NCBI GenBank assembly: GCA_023336205.1
Contig: JALQCR010000029.1
Span: forward strand, 1 to 64,000
Reading direction: 5' to 3'
DNA: 64,000 bases
Source of the DNA: Pseudanabaena sp. Salubria-1
GTDB taxonomy: Bacteria > Cyanobacteriota > Cyanobacteriia > Pseudanabaenales > Pseudanabaenaceae
Shown here: one piece after another, positions 1 to 10,156 of the stretch
Layout of the letters: each line of letters starts with the position of its first letter
Numbering within the stretch: position 1 is the stretch's first letter
The notes under the pieces: model-generated
The model's database searches: none
What the model was told of the DNA's origin: nothing
What the model saw: the letters and a program-made list of their open reading frames with translations, nothing else
Translations under genes and position numbers: made by a program

Positions 1-90
1 ATTGTTGTGGGGGGTCCCCCCCCCCCCGGCGGCCATACTATTTTTTTTTTTTTTTTTTGTGGGGGGGGGCCGCCCCCCCCCCCCCACTAT
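1..90. other. Low-complexity homopolymer block (G/C/T runs), probable contig-end artefact
   Basis: Runs such as ccccccccccc, tttttttttttttttttt and ggggggggg, unlike the rest of the window. Confidence 0.7.
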
Positions 91-97
91 TACTTAC

Positions 98-1246
98 TTA
101 ATGATTGCCAAGTAGCAAAGTTACAAAAGTTGTATTGTGGAAAAAAGATTGTCCACTTCCGCGCAATGGAGAAATTTCTCCATGGGTATAGAATCCACAA
201 CAAGTCAAGACTTGCTTGAGCGAACCTGCGATCGCCCGATATTCTTCATTGGTTCTTGTACCCAAAATTTGTCTACGCCAAGCACAGGAGAAAAACAGCG
301 CGGCTTCAGGTTCTTGCCCTGCATAATTAGCTTTTGCTTCAGCAAATGAGACCTGCGACGCAGCAATAACATCTTCAAGTGATGTATAGGTAATTTGGAC
401 GCTCGAGTTTTCTGGGATATTGTCTGACACTGTAATGCTGCCTGTTTGCAGATCGTAAGCAATGGCTCCCCGCAGAAAAAACGTCTCTTCATTGGGAGGA
501 AATACTGCTAGAGGATAAACATTATCAGGTTTATCAATATCAAGGTAATAGTGATAAAAATCTAAGGCAGGTTTGTGGTCAATTTCGTAAATGATATTTT
601 TATCGACTTTAGTAACTAAGCTACGTTTGCCAATGGGTTGCCATCCACTAGCAGTTCCGTTAGAAAACAGAATATTTCCCGCAAATAGCAATGTCGCCAC
701 GGCATCGCTAAGCACTTCATTTTTATAGAACTGGTAAGTACGTTTATACTGCCATTGGTCGGCAGTGGCTCCACCAAAGATGGGCAAGTTGCCGAGGGCT
801 AATTCTAAGCCTTGCAAAATAGAGACTATACTGGTGGTAAGACTCTCAGTCACAGCAATACAAAACTTGGCGGGTAGAGTAAGCTGCTGCTCAGCAGCCT
901 CAACCGATTTGCGAGAGATTTCGACGGGATCTTCAGAAACATTTCGCCCAATGGATGCTCGAATTTCGATCTCGTCCGAACAGAAGAGCATTAAGGTTAT
1001 AGAGTCTTGCTGAAATTCCAAGACTGAGGACACTTCACCATCGGTAGTACCGCCGATTAGTTCAATATTGGGAAATGTCTCGTTAATACGTTGCAGAATT
1101 AAGCTATGTTCAAAATCGATCGCAGCAAACAAAATACCCGCTTGAGGTATTTCCCCATCAAGAGATTGTTGGCATTGTTCTATGGTTTCGTTGATAGCTT
1201 CTAGACTATCAGGATCGTTACTATGACCTACAGCTACCTTAAACAT
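98..1246 (-). CDS. FIST N/C domain sensory protein
   Basis: 382-aa ORF; MFKVAVGHSNDPDSLEAI, ELIGGTTDGEVSS and C-terminal FSCAWRR/GFYTHGEISP motifs typical of FIST proteins. Confidence 0.85.
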   Translation of the reverse strand: MFKVAVGHSNDPDSLEAINETIEQCQQSLDGEIPQAGILFAAIDFEHSLILQRINETFPNIELIGGTTDGEVSSVLEFQQDSITLMLFCSDEIEIRASIGRNVSEDPVEISRKSVEAAEQQLTLPAKFCIAVTESLTTSIVSILQGLELALGNLPIFGGATADQWQYKRTYQFYKNEVLSDAVATLLFAGNILFSNGTASGWQPIGKRSLVTKVDKNIIYEIDHKPALDFYHYYLDIDKPDNVYPLAVFPPNEETFFLRGAIAYDLQTGSITVSDNIPENSSVQITYTSLEDVIAASQVSFAEAKANYAGQEPEAALFFSCAWRRQILGTRTNEEYRAIAGSLKQVLTCCGFYTHGEISPLRGSGQSFFHNTTFVTLLLGNH

Positions 1247-1269
1247 ATTACTTACCTAAAATTTATAAA

Positions 1270-1334
1270 CGAACCACACGAAATTTTGTAAAAGTGTTGC
1301 GAAGCAACACTTTTACAAAATTTCGTGTGGTTCG
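1270..1334. repeat. Long perfect hairpin, 31-bp stem, GAA loop
   Basis: cgaaccacacgaaattttgtaaaagtgttgc-gaa-gcaacacttttacaaaatttcgtgtggttcg. Confidence 0.95.
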
Positions 1335-1412
1335 GGTTTGATCACAATTGCTGTAACCTGCGATCGCGATAATTGTGATGTCTACACTGACTATATTTTA
1401 TGCGATATCCAC

Positions 1413-1461
1413 CCCAAAGAATCAAATGGTGTTGCTCCGCAACACCATTTGATTCTTTGGG
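1413..1461. repeat. Long perfect hairpin, 23-bp stem, TCC loop
   Basis: cccaaagaatcaaatggtgttgc-tcc-gcaacaccatttgattctttggg. Confidence 0.95.
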
Positions 1462-1564
1462 CTTGGTTCTCTATTACGTTGTTTTGCTTGGCAATATTTG
1501 TGAAACAAAGAGTTAGACTGTTTACAATACCTTTACCCATTTTCGCAAAGTCAAATTTTGCCCT

Positions 1565-3613
1565 ATGCCCAATCGTCTCGCGCAATCGCAAAGCCTCTAT
1601 CTCCGTAAACACGCTGATAACCCGATTGATTGGTATCCTTGGGGCGATGAAGCATTAGAAAAAGCGAGAACTGAAAACAAGCCAATCTTTTTGTCAATTG
1701 GTTACTCTAGCTGCCATTGGTGCACGGTGATGGAGCATGAGGCTTTTTCAGACACAGTAATTGCGGACTACATGAACGATCGCTTTGTGGCGATTAAAGT
1801 TGATCGAGAGGAGCGCCCTGACCTTGACAGCATCTATCTACAAGCGGTGCAGATTATGGGTGAAAGTGGTGGCTGGCCCTTAAATTTGTTCCTAGCTCCC
1901 GATGATTTGGTTCCATTTTATGGTGGGACATACTTTCCGATTGAGCCACGCTATGGACGACCAGGGTTCTTGCGAGTACTGCAATCAATTCTAGAAATCT
2001 ATCACGATCGCAATCAAGATATTCAAGATTATAAAGAGCAAATAGTTCGGAATCTGCACCAAGTTAATAAACACACGCCCGTACCAATTATTAACGATGA
2101 AGTATTGGCAAATGGAATTGCTAAATGTGCAGAAGTCGTCACTAATCGCGATTATGGAACTTGTTTTCCGATGATTCCCTATGCCAATTTTTTGTTAAGA
2201 GCGAGTCGTTTTGAATCTCTAAATCCTGAATCGAGCGACAATATCCTCAAAGATAAAGCCCAACAGCGTGGTTTGTCTTTGGCTCTTGGCGGTATCTTTG
2301 ACCATGTGGCAGGCGGATGGCATCGCTATACTGTCGATCATACTTGGACAGTACCCCACTTTGAGAAGATGCTCTATGACAATGGCTTGATCATGGAATA
2401 TCTAGCTAATCTCTGGATGTCAGGATTGAAAGAACCTGCGATCGCAAGGAGTTGTGAGCTAACTGCCACATGGCTCCAGCGCGAAATGCTAGCCGAAGAA
2501 GGATGCTTTTATGCTTCACAGGATGCGGACAGTGAAGGAAGAGAAGGAAAGTTTTGGGTATGGAGCTTTTCGGAACTCAAAAAGAGTTTTAGTGCGGCTG
2601 AACTTGATTTATTAGTTCAAGAATTTACGATTTCTGTCGCTGGGAACTTTGAGGAAACAAATGTTTTGCAACGCAAAAAAAATGGTGAACTATCTCCAGA
2701 GGTTGAAGCTTGTCTAACTAAATTATTTCGCCTCCGTTATGGCGAATATTCTCGCCCTACGGATGCGTTTCCTGTGGCGCGAAGTCAAGCGGATATTCGC
2801 GAAATTGATTGGGAAGGACGTGTACCACCTGTAACTGACACCAAGGCAATAACAGCTTGGAATGCTCTGATGATTTCAGGCTTGGCAAACGCTTATCGTG
2901 CTTTCCAAAAGCCAATTTATAAACAACTCGCAGTCAATGCAGCTAAGTTCATTCTCGAAAATCAATGGATTGAAGGGCGTTTACAACGGATTAATTATGA
3001 AGGGCAAGCGACCGTAGTAGCCCAATCAGAAGACTATGCTTTCTTGATTAAAGCGCTTCTCGATATGCATCAGGCTATTCCAGAAGAGGCAAATTTTTAT
3101 TTGCAACAAGCGATCGCTATTCAAGCTGAATTCGATCGCGATTTCTGGGATGCTCTATCTGGTGGTTATTTCAATACTACGAGCGAATCTAGTCAGCATT
3201 TGCTGTTGCGAGAGCGCAACTATCAAGATAATGCTACGCCTTCACCCAATGGAATTGCGATCGCGAATCTTGTTCGTATTGCGAGCGTGACGGAGAAGTT
3301 AGAATATCTAGATCGCGCTGAGTTGGCTCTCAAACGCTTTGGTCATGTAATTACGAATAGTCCTGTAGCTTGCCCTAGTTTATTAGCGGCTTTTGACTGG
3401 TTCCGCAATCACACCCTTGTCCGTACTCTGCCTACGCAGTATGAATATCTAAACCGTCAATATCTGCCTGCGGTGATGTTACGCCTTGATAAACATTTGC
3501 CGAATCCTGACGCGATCGCGATCGTTTGTCAGGGCTTTGCTTGTCTGGAGCCTGCCATGAGTGTAGAAATATGCGATCGGCAGCTATTACGAAGTACAAC
3601 GAGGGTCAAATAA
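1565..3613 (+). CDS. Thioredoxin domain-containing protein, DUF255 / YyaL (SPATA20-like)
   Basis: 682 aa; [53 protein letters not shown] signatures. Confidence 0.93.
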   Translation: MPNRLAQSQSLYLRKHADNPIDWYPWGDEALEKARTENKPIFLSIGYSSCHWCTVMEHEAFSDTVIADYMNDRFVAIKVDREERPDLDSIYLQAVQIMGESGGWPLNLFLAPDDLVPFYGGTYFPIEPRYGRPGFLRVLQSILEIYHDRNQDIQDYKEQIVRNLHQVNKHTPVPIINDEVLANGIAKCAEVVTNRDYGTCFPMIPYANFLLRASRFESLNPESSDNILKDKAQQRGLSLALGGIFDHVAGGWHRYTVDHTWTVPHFEKMLYDNGLIMEYLANLWMSGLKEPAIARSCELTATWLQREMLAEEGCFYASQDADSEGREGKFWVWSFSELKKSFSAAELDLLVQEFTISVAGNFEETNVLQRKKNGELSPEVEACLTKLFRLRYGEYSRPTDAFPVARSQADIREIDWEGRVPPVTDTKAITAWNALMISGLANAYRAFQKPIYKQLAVNAAKFILENQWIEGRLQRINYEGQATVVAQSEDYAFLIKALLDMHQAIPEEANFYLQQAIAIQAEFDRDFWDALSGGYFNTTSESSQHLLLRERNYQDNATPSPNGIAIANLVRIASVTEKLEYLDRAELALKRFGHVITNSPVACPSLLAAFDWFRNHTLVRTLPTQYEYLNRQYLPAVMLRLDKHLPNPDAIAIVCQGFACLEPAMSVEICDRQLLRSTTRVK

Positions 3614-3614
3614 A

Positions 3615-4013
3615 ATGACTGACAAATATTCAACTGACGAATTTAAAACAGATCAAATTGTTTGTATTGATTCCTCGAAAGATAGGCTAAGTGGGAGTTT
3701 GCACCTATTTGCAGAGGTAATCGACAATATTTCTATCTCATCACGCTGTTGGGCTAGACCACTTGCGATCGCTAGATCTAACTCCGAAAGTTTTGAATTA
3801 GAATTTTTGCATGATCTGCGAGATGCATCTCAATTGATCTTACCAACAAACTTTTTTCGCTATGCTTTAGATACAGAAGTTATCCCCCTTCTTTCCGAAT
3901 TATATAATCCAGCCAAGGAATGGAAACGAGCAACAAATGCTCAAAGCGTATTGTATCAATTCATCTCTGATCTCTACCAATTACGAGAATTAGAACAAAG
4001 AAAAACAAATTGA
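3615..4013 (+). CDS. Hypothetical protein
   Basis: 132-aa ORF immediately downstream of the DUF255 gene, same strand. Confidence 0.6.
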   Translation: MTDKYSTDEFKTDQIVCIDSSKDRLSGSLHLFAEVIDNISISSRCWARPLAIARSNSESFELEFLHDLRDASQLILPTNFFRYALDTEVIPLLSELYNPAKEWKRATNAQSVLYQFISDLYQLRELEQRKTN

Positions 4014-4027
4014 GTATTACTTTTTTA

Positions 4028-4585
4028 CTACACTTCGTACAGCAGTTTCCATAGCACCTGGTCAACTACACCTGATTGAATTAAATCTTTTTGACCTTGA
4101 AAAAGCTTGACCGAGTTTAATGTTCGTAATCCAAACTCTCCATCAATCGGTCCGCCATAACAACCTTGCTTCTTTAAGATTCTTTGTAATTCCATAACTT
4201 CCCATCCTATGCCTCCTACTTTCAACTCTTCACGAGCAGGGAGTTTTATGGGTGGAACATTCTCATTTTTTTCTTTTTTAAGTGAGAATTTTTCACGCAA
4301 GGGGTGTTCGGATGGTAAGTAGTGAAGCATTTCACTTATATCGCCCAATAACATGTTCACGAATTTTGCATTAATTGACAAGTAGGAGCAGGGCTCTTCT
4401 AATCTACACGAAACGTCTATGTGATTCTTGCTAACATAAAAATTATCTATTGGATCTACAAATACATTAAAAATAAAATTGTACATATCCTCCTTACTCT
4501 TTTCGACTTCGACGAGACGTAAAAGCAATTCATCTCGTTCTAAAGATTGCAGATTTTGTTGATACTTATTTTCGGTATTGTCCAT
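4028..4585 (-). CDS. Peptidoglycan-binding domain protein
   Basis: C-terminal GGIGWEVMELQRILKKQGCYGGPIDGEFGLRTLNSVKLFQGQ; the likely ATG at 4583-4585 lies outside the adjacent IS. Confidence 0.75.
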   Translation of the reverse strand: MDNTENKYQQNLQSLERDELLLRLVEVEKSKEDMYNFIFNVFVDPIDNFYVSKNHIDVSCRLEEPCSYLSINAKFVNMLLGDISEMLHYLPSEHPLREKFSLKKEKNENVPPIKLPAREELKVGGIGWEVMELQRILKKQGCYGGPIDGEFGLRTLNSVKLFQGQKDLIQSGVVDQVLWKLLYEV

Positions 4586-4598
4586 AGTAATTAAATTG

Positions 4599-5416
4599 GG
4601 TAGTCCTAAAAAGGAAAGGACGCACACGGAGGTAAAGAATCGTTGTAATGATGAATAAAATTCCAAATGGCTCCAATGTGATTTTCCAATTTCTTAGAAA
4701 AAGATAAGGTCTTTCTAACTAGTCTTGATACTCGTTGACGTAACGTACAGTTGAATCTCTCAATATAGTTGGTCTTTCCCGTTTCTTTCCCGACAGCCCT
4801 ATGACGTTTGCTGTGCAGGACAACTGGATAAGACGAATAGAAGTCAGTATAAATAACCGCACATTGGCGATAGACGCTAGGCAACGATTCCCATAACTTC
4901 TGAGCTGATTCACCAGTGCGATCGCCTATATAACAACCGACAATTTCACGAGTCTCGGCATCAATGGCAAGCCATACCCACTGTTTATTGCCTTTGTCGT
5001 CCACAAAAGACCACAATTCATCCATCTGTATGGTCAAACGGCGTTTTGGTTTTGGTTCTACCTCCACCTGCTGAGGAACGTTTTCATATTTATGATTGAC
5101 GTAACTTTGCAACCATCTCTCTGAGACCTTGAGGACTCTGGCAATTCCAGCTAGTGGGATTTTTTCTAGTAGTAGTTTCTCAAGAAGGTCATAAGTGTCT
5201 TGGGTACGCTCTGAAACTCTCTGCCACTGTGGATTTTCTACAAATTGACGACCACAGTCCCGACATTTATAATTTTGTTTTCCATGTCGTGTACTGCCGT
5301 TTTTTACAACGGATACGGACTGGCAGGATGGACAGGATGGCCTTGCTTCTGACATTACTTTACTTTGTATCAACTATCTGGATATTTTCCTACATCCTTT
5401 CCTTTTTAGGACTACC
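4599..5416 (-). mobile_element. IS1-like insertion sequence, copy 1 (818 bp)
   Basis: 22-bp perfect terminal IRs GGTAGTCCTAAAAAGGAAAGGA; 8-bp TSD TTAAATTG (4591-4598 / 5417-5424). Confidence 0.95.
4606..5373 (-). CDS. IS1 family transposase (single ORF)
   Basis: 255 aa; N-terminal CPSCQS..KYKCRDCGRQF zinc motif, DELWSFVDDKGNKQWVWLA, YTDFYSSY, IERFNCTLRQR. Confidence 0.93.
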   Translation of the reverse strand: MIQSKVMSEARPSCPSCQSVSVVKNGSTRHGKQNYKCRDCGRQFVENPQWQRVSERTQDTYDLLEKLLLEKIPLAGIARVLKVSERWLQSYVNHKYENVPQQVEVEPKPKRRLTIQMDELWSFVDDKGNKQWVWLAIDAETREIVGCYIGDRTGESAQKLWESLPSVYRQCAVIYTDFYSSYPVVLHSKRHRAVGKETGKTNYIERFNCTLRQRVSRLVRKTLSFSKKLENHIGAIWNFIHHYNDSLPPCASFPF

Positions 5417-5474
5417 TTAAATTGATTTTGTCTATTAATTTCAACTAAATATATCGAAGCCAACTATTAAGAAT

Positions 5475-6014
5475 TCACCTTAATGTCGATGAATCAAGGG
5501 CAAAAATCTTTAGAGAAGGCACTAAATGCATCATAAAGTCGCGCTTGCCTAATGGTATTCCTGCCATACGCAGAATATTATACGCCGTTGTTATATGGAA
5601 ATAAAAGTTGGGCATTAGAAAATCATCTACATACGAAAGTCCAGACAACTCTGCGTATAGCCCTTGCCCAAGCTCCAGCCGATTGAGTTCTGATAGCTTT
5701 GAATCGCCAACATTGATAGTTGTCAGCAACTCCTTGGTAGATGAAATATGACCACGCGCCTCAACTAGAGATGATACTTCGGGGTTCAAGTTGCTTGCCG
5801 ACTGTCCTAAGCACCACAAGGCGAAGTTGCGAGGCTGATTGCACACAAATGCTATTTGGGTACTGAAAGGAAGCATGTCGGGCGCGATGCGAAGCTGCAA
5901 TAGAGACTCTACATCATCTGCGAAATGACTCTCTGCTACGTCTAAAATATGACTCAATGTGTCGAGCCTAGAACTGAAGATATTTTGCAGTCCTGTAATC
6001 TTCTGATTTTCCAT
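5475..6014 (-). CDS. DUF1993 family protein
   Basis: 179 aa; DFLMPNFYFHITTAYNILRMAGIPLGKRDFM. Confidence 0.85.
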   Translation of the reverse strand: MENQKITGLQNIFSSRLDTLSHILDVAESHFADDVESLLQLRIAPDMLPFSTQIAFVCNQPRNFALWCLGQSASNLNPEVSSLVEARGHISSTKELLTTINVGDSKLSELNRLELGQGLYAELSGLSYVDDFLMPNFYFHITTAYNILRMAGIPLGKRDFMMHLVPSLKIFALDSSTLR

Positions 6015-6134
6015 AGGATTTTTAGTAATTCAATTTGTAAGGCTTAAAGACAGAACGTTTGAGATGAAATGCACATTCTACACTAAATTGAATTTCATGA
6101 TTTTATCATATTTTATCAACAACCATATACACTT

Positions 6135-6360
6135 CTATCGGTAGTTGGGAGGACGTTTATATTTGCGAGAGACATCCATCTGTTTCTGCTTGGGAGGAAA
6201 CCACGATCGCCACACCCAAACGAGGATACTTTCGAGTAGCTCGGCTAGCTCGATCGCAGCTTTGCTTACTTTCTGTATAGGTGATAACTGGCGAGGTGGA
6301 CGGCGAGATGGACTCGTTGAGGATGTTCTTGGAGATGCTTTTAAGGCGATTGGGCGGGTT
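6135..6360 (-). pseudogene. C-terminal fragment of the IS30-interrupted SF2 helicase
   Basis: Removing IS30 plus one GTT TSD joins ...RRSPQT to RPIALKASPRTSS...KRPPNYR* in frame. Confidence 0.8.
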
Positions 6361-7447
6361 CGCCAATTCAAGGATGAAATGCAACGGGTTCTGATGAAGC
6401 AAAGAATACTTCGTAAGGAGTACGATAGTCAAGTGATTTTCTGGGTCTGTGATTGATCAAATTCACTGCCTTCTGAAAGTCCTCTTCTTTCACGATTTTA
6501 AAGTTTGTACTTTTGGGATAGAACTCTCTAATTAATCCATTGGTGTGTTCATTCAATCCACGTTCCCATGAATGATATGGATTCGCAAAGAAGGTCTCTA
6601 GTTTCAATCTTTCAGATAGCTTCTCATGCCCACAGAATTCTCTTCCATTATCAAAGGTCATTGTCTTTCGAGATGTTGATTCTATAGGCTCAAATAGATT
6701 GAATGTCACTCTGTTGATCTCATCCATCGTCTTGTTCTTAGCTAGTCCAGCAAGTAAATACTTCGATGCTTTATCAACATGCGTAACTACGATACCTGTG
6801 TGGTTGCACCCGATTACCGTATCACTTTCCCAATGTCCAATCTCTGTTTTTAAATCTGCAATCTTCGGTCGATTCTCTATCCCTACCCTATTGGGAATGC
6901 CACCTCGCTTCTGATGGCGACCTTTGCGCCTTCGTTGCTTTTGCTTCTGCCTCAGATATTGTTGATATATTCCCATCTCTTGATGGTTTGCATAGATCAT
7001 CAGATAAATCGTCTCATAGCTGATTTTACCTAGCCCCTCCCTTTCCATTCTCCCTGCTAGTTGCTCTGGGCTGTGGTGTTGCTCTAACCGTTGTTTGACT
7101 TCGGCGATCGTCTCAGCACTGATGCTCTGAAATCTTACCTTTGCTTGTTTCCGTCTTGCTTTCATCAGGGCAACCGCAGTATCTGGCAAATAGCCAATCT
7201 GTCGCTCGTCTGTATTGCGCGATAACTCTCTTGAAATCGTACTTTTGTTTCGCTTCAAGCGACGACCTATCTCTGATACAGATAATTGCTCAATTACTCT
7301 TAGTTTATACAGTTCACTTCTTTCTGTGGTGGTAAGATGGACAAAGCTCATGAGGGTATCCTAATTATTGTGATTAATATCAGAATATCCTTATGAGTCC
7401 CTTTACGCAAAGATCTCTAGGTGTTGCATTTCATCCTTGAATTGGCG
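6361..7447 (-). mobile_element. IS30 family element, copy 1 (1087 bp)
   Basis: Terminal IRs cgccaattcaaggatgaaatgcaac / gttgcatttcatccttgaattggcg; 3-bp TSD GTT (6358-6360 / 7448-7450). Confidence 0.92.
6368..7351 (-). CDS. IS30 family transposase
   Basis: 327 aa; LTTTERSELYKLR, SEIGRRLKRNKSTISRELSRN, FDNGREFCGHEKL, NEHTNGLIREFYPKSTNF. Confidence 0.95.
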   Translation of the reverse strand: MSFVHLTTTERSELYKLRVIEQLSVSEIGRRLKRNKSTISRELSRNTDERQIGYLPDTAVALMKARRKQAKVRFQSISAETIAEVKQRLEQHHSPEQLAGRMEREGLGKISYETIYLMIYANHQEMGIYQQYLRQKQKQRRRKGRHQKRGGIPNRVGIENRPKIADLKTEIGHWESDTVIGCNHTGIVVTHVDKASKYLLAGLAKNKTMDEINRVTFNLFEPIESTSRKTMTFDNGREFCGHEKLSERLKLETFFANPYHSWERGLNEHTNGLIREFYPKSTNFKIVKEEDFQKAVNLINHRPRKSLDYRTPYEVFFASSEPVAFHP

Positions 7448-8829
7448 GTTTGAGGAGATCGGCGATCGCGGTTGGGATTGGTTTGATTGGAGTTTGATGG
7501 CGATCTGGAAACATTTCTAGGTTGGGTTGGCTGACTGTATGCTTGTTGAGCTAGATGGGTTTCAAGTTCGGCATTGGTAGGAAGACTGAAAAAATCGGCA
7601 TCGGTTTCGTATATTTCGACGCGACGCTTGGGCAAATTGGGTAAATCGACTTGAGGTTTAGGAATATCAGCGATGGACAGTTCGATCTGTTCGATTAATG
7701 GCTCGCTCACGGGTTCAATTGCAGGAATTTCATCTTCTAATCCCTGTAATGTCCAATTTCGTTCGGCCTTCGCTCCACCTAAGCGCAAGCAATTACCCGC
7801 ATGGTCAAGAATTAATGCTTTGCGACCACCTTTGGGGCGTAGCCCACGACCGAGCATTTGCAGATGTAAAGCGACGGATTTGGTAGGACGACATAGTTGG
7901 ATTACTTCGATTTCGGGAACATCAAAGCCTTCAGTGAACAAATTGACATTGCAGAGTACGAGGGTCTGACCAGCACGAAAACGCTCAAGGATAGCTTTAC
8001 GCTCTTTGGTTGCAGTTTCGCCATCGATATGTTCGGCGGCTATGCCTGCGGTGCGGTAACGCTCTGCGATCGCTTTAGAATGGTCTAGGTTAATCGCAAA
8101 TACGACACAACGTTTTTGATGGGCATGGCGTAAATATGCATCCACGGCACAACCAGCCACATAACGGCGATCGATGCGCTCAGCTAGGTCAGCAGAATTA
8201 AAATCTCCACCCGCAATGCGAATCCCTTCTTCTGTCGGTAAAAAGCTTTCGGGAGCAAGCACATCATAATCCGCGAGAAATCCTCTCCAAATTAATTCGG
8301 ATACAGAAGGTCCCACCACCAATGCTTCATAAAGGCGATCAAATCCTCTTCCATCTAACCGAGAAGGGGTGGCTGTCACTCCCAAAATCAATGCTTCGGG
8401 AAAATGGCGCAAAATTGTTAGATAACTAGGCGCAAGAGAAAGGTGCGCTTCATCAATAATCACGAGGGCGATCGCACCCAAATCTACTTCTTGTTTTTCG
8501 AGTCGTTTTACCAAAGTTTGAACTGAAGCACATTGCACGGGATGCTCTAGGTGCATGGGCTGATCGGCTTTAATAATACCAATGGGCGATCGCAGTGTTT
8601 GTTCTAGGGTTTTTCGCGCCTGCCAAAGCAATTCTTCTCGATGAACCAATAAGAGGACGCGCTGATTGCGATCGTCAAAATGCTTAGCGAGCTCGCTAAA
8701 GGTGCGTGTCTTTCCTGAACCTGTTGGCATAGCTAGCAAAATAGCTCGCTTGCCTAATCGCCAAGTTGCATAAATTTCGGAGATCACCCGCTGTTGATAG
8801 TCTCGTAGCTCGGACATCGCACGCCTCAA
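7448..8829 (-). pseudogene. DEAD/DEAH-box SF2 helicase, 3' end displaced by IS30
   Basis: LRDYQQRVISEI, AMPTGSGKTRTF, IIDEAHLS, GVTATPSRLDG, FTEGFDVPEIEV, MLGRGLRPKG; the ORF now reads into the IS IR (SRMKCNT*). Confidence 0.88.
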
Positions 8830-8875
8830 AAAAATCCCTTGTATTATGCCAGAAGTTTCTCAAATCGCAGCATTG

Positions 8876-9012
8876 ACTTTGCACTCAAGCAGTAGCCTTG
8901 CACTCAAGTGCGGGCTAAAAGCTCAAACCCGTTGAAACAGGTTGCTTAATAGTATTCTGTAGTCCACTTCAGTGGACTTGAGCTTTTAGCCAAGAACTTG
9001 AGTTCTTGGTTT
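8876..9012. repeat. Dispersed intergenic repeat with nested palindromes
   Basis: ggctaaaagctcaa ... ttgagcttttagcc arms; the segment attctgtagtccacttcagtggacttgagcttttagcc recurs near 29228. Confidence 0.8.
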
Positions 9013-9079
9013 ATTTGCGTAAGTTCTAGGTAATTCTTATATGGCATCCTAAAGATTGTCCATCACATAGAATCTATTC

Positions 9080-9973
9080 ATGAACAAGCGCGTAACGTTA
9101 ATCATTTCAGGTGGACAAACTGGTGCAGATTGGGGTGGTTTGCTGGCGGCGGCAGACTTGGGTATTGCTACGGGTGGGCTTGCACCTAAGGGCTACCGTA
9201 CTGAGTTGGGTGAAAATTTAGAGCTTGCCAAGTTGGGATTACAGGAATCCGATCGCACTGATTATGAGGTTCGCACTGTCCATAATGTCCAAGCTGCTGA
9301 TGCAACAGTTATTTTTGCCGATCGCCTTCATAGTGATGGCACAAAGCTAACTATTGAATCTTGCGTCAAATCTGCAAAGCCTTATCTCATCAATCCTGAT
9401 GCGCTCACTTTGCATGATTGGCTAATTGAGCAGCAAGTCAAGGTGCTAAATGTGGCGGGTAATCGGGAGTCAGTTGCTGAGGGGATAGGCGATCGCACAA
9501 GGCAAGTTGTGAGGGAAGCTCTGAGTTTATGTGTTGTAGACTGCAAGCTGATTCAAGGGCATCGGGTTGCTTCAGGGCTTTCAGAAGATAGTCCATATGC
9601 TGAAGGTTCAATCTCTATGCAAATTCCCTTCTTCCAAAATCTAGGATTAGACCTATCGCCCTATTTTCGAGGCACTTTAAATATTGATATCTCGCCTTAC
9701 ACTTACAAGATCCAGAAGCCCCAGTACACTTTTCGACAAGTAGATTGGACAACTAAGCATCCACCTGAAGATTTTTCCTTTGTTTCCTGTCAAGTTCTTT
9801 ATAAGGGCGATCGCTATGATGGTTGGGTGTACTATCCTCATCCTGAAACGAAGCTGCGTCATTTCCAAAATCCATCGGTGCTAGAGGTGATCGCTTTGCC
9901 TATTGCCGATCTTGTCTATGGAGAGTCTTTGCAGTTGCTCATTAATTCACAGGAAATTAGTCTGCATCTGTAG
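9080..9973 (+). CDS. YpsA/SLOG-like putative molybdenum-carrier domain fused to a CTP-dependent riboflavin-kinase-like C-terminal domain
   Basis: N-term LIISGGQTGADWGGLLAAADLGIATGGLAPKGYRTE; C-term GHRVASGLSED...YFRGTLNIDISPY...VLEVIALPIADL...ESLQLLI resembles the RibK domain layout. Confidence 0.75.
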   Translation: MNKRVTLIISGGQTGADWGGLLAAADLGIATGGLAPKGYRTELGENLELAKLGLQESDRTDYEVRTVHNVQAADATVIFADRLHSDGTKLTIESCVKSAKPYLINPDALTLHDWLIEQQVKVLNVAGNRESVAEGIGDRTRQVVREALSLCVVDCKLIQGHRVASGLSEDSPYAEGSISMQIPFFQNLGLDLSPYFRGTLNIDISPYTYKIQKPQYTFRQVDWTTKHPPEDFSFVSCQVLYKGDRYDGWVYYPHPETKLRHFQNPSVLEVIALPIADLVYGESLQLLINSQEISLHL

Positions 9974-10045
9974 ATTTGCATTCTCTAATCTCTCTACAAA
10001 GGCCGAATTGCGATCGTCTTACTCAGACTCCAAATATTCCGCTTG

Positions 10046-10086
10046 GCGATCGCCTAGAAATAACGACTCACAGTAATAGCGATCGC
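10046..10086. repeat. 41-bp HIP1-bounded repeat, copy R1
   Basis: gcgatcgcctagaaataacgactcacagtaatagcgatcgc. Confidence 0.9.
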
Positions 10087-10156
10087 ATTTTCTAACACTT
10101 CAGAATACTCAAAGTTCTATTCTCTAAAATCTAGATTTTATTCATCATCTCGATCC

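Noticed and set aside
7-219. 70-aa plus-strand ORF starting in the homopolymer block
   Set aside because: Composition driven by G/C/T runs (GGPPPPGGH...FFFFFCGGGPPPPP) and it overlaps the FIST gene antisense.
5154-5420. Plus-strand 88-aa ORF across the IS1 end (and the matching 13971-14294 ORF)
   Set aside because: Antisense to the transposase and ends in the terminal inverted repeat; repeated only because the IS is repeated.
6135-6371. 78-aa ORF as an independent gene
   Set aside because: It is the displaced C-terminus of the IS30-interrupted helicase; its apparent start is inside the IS end.
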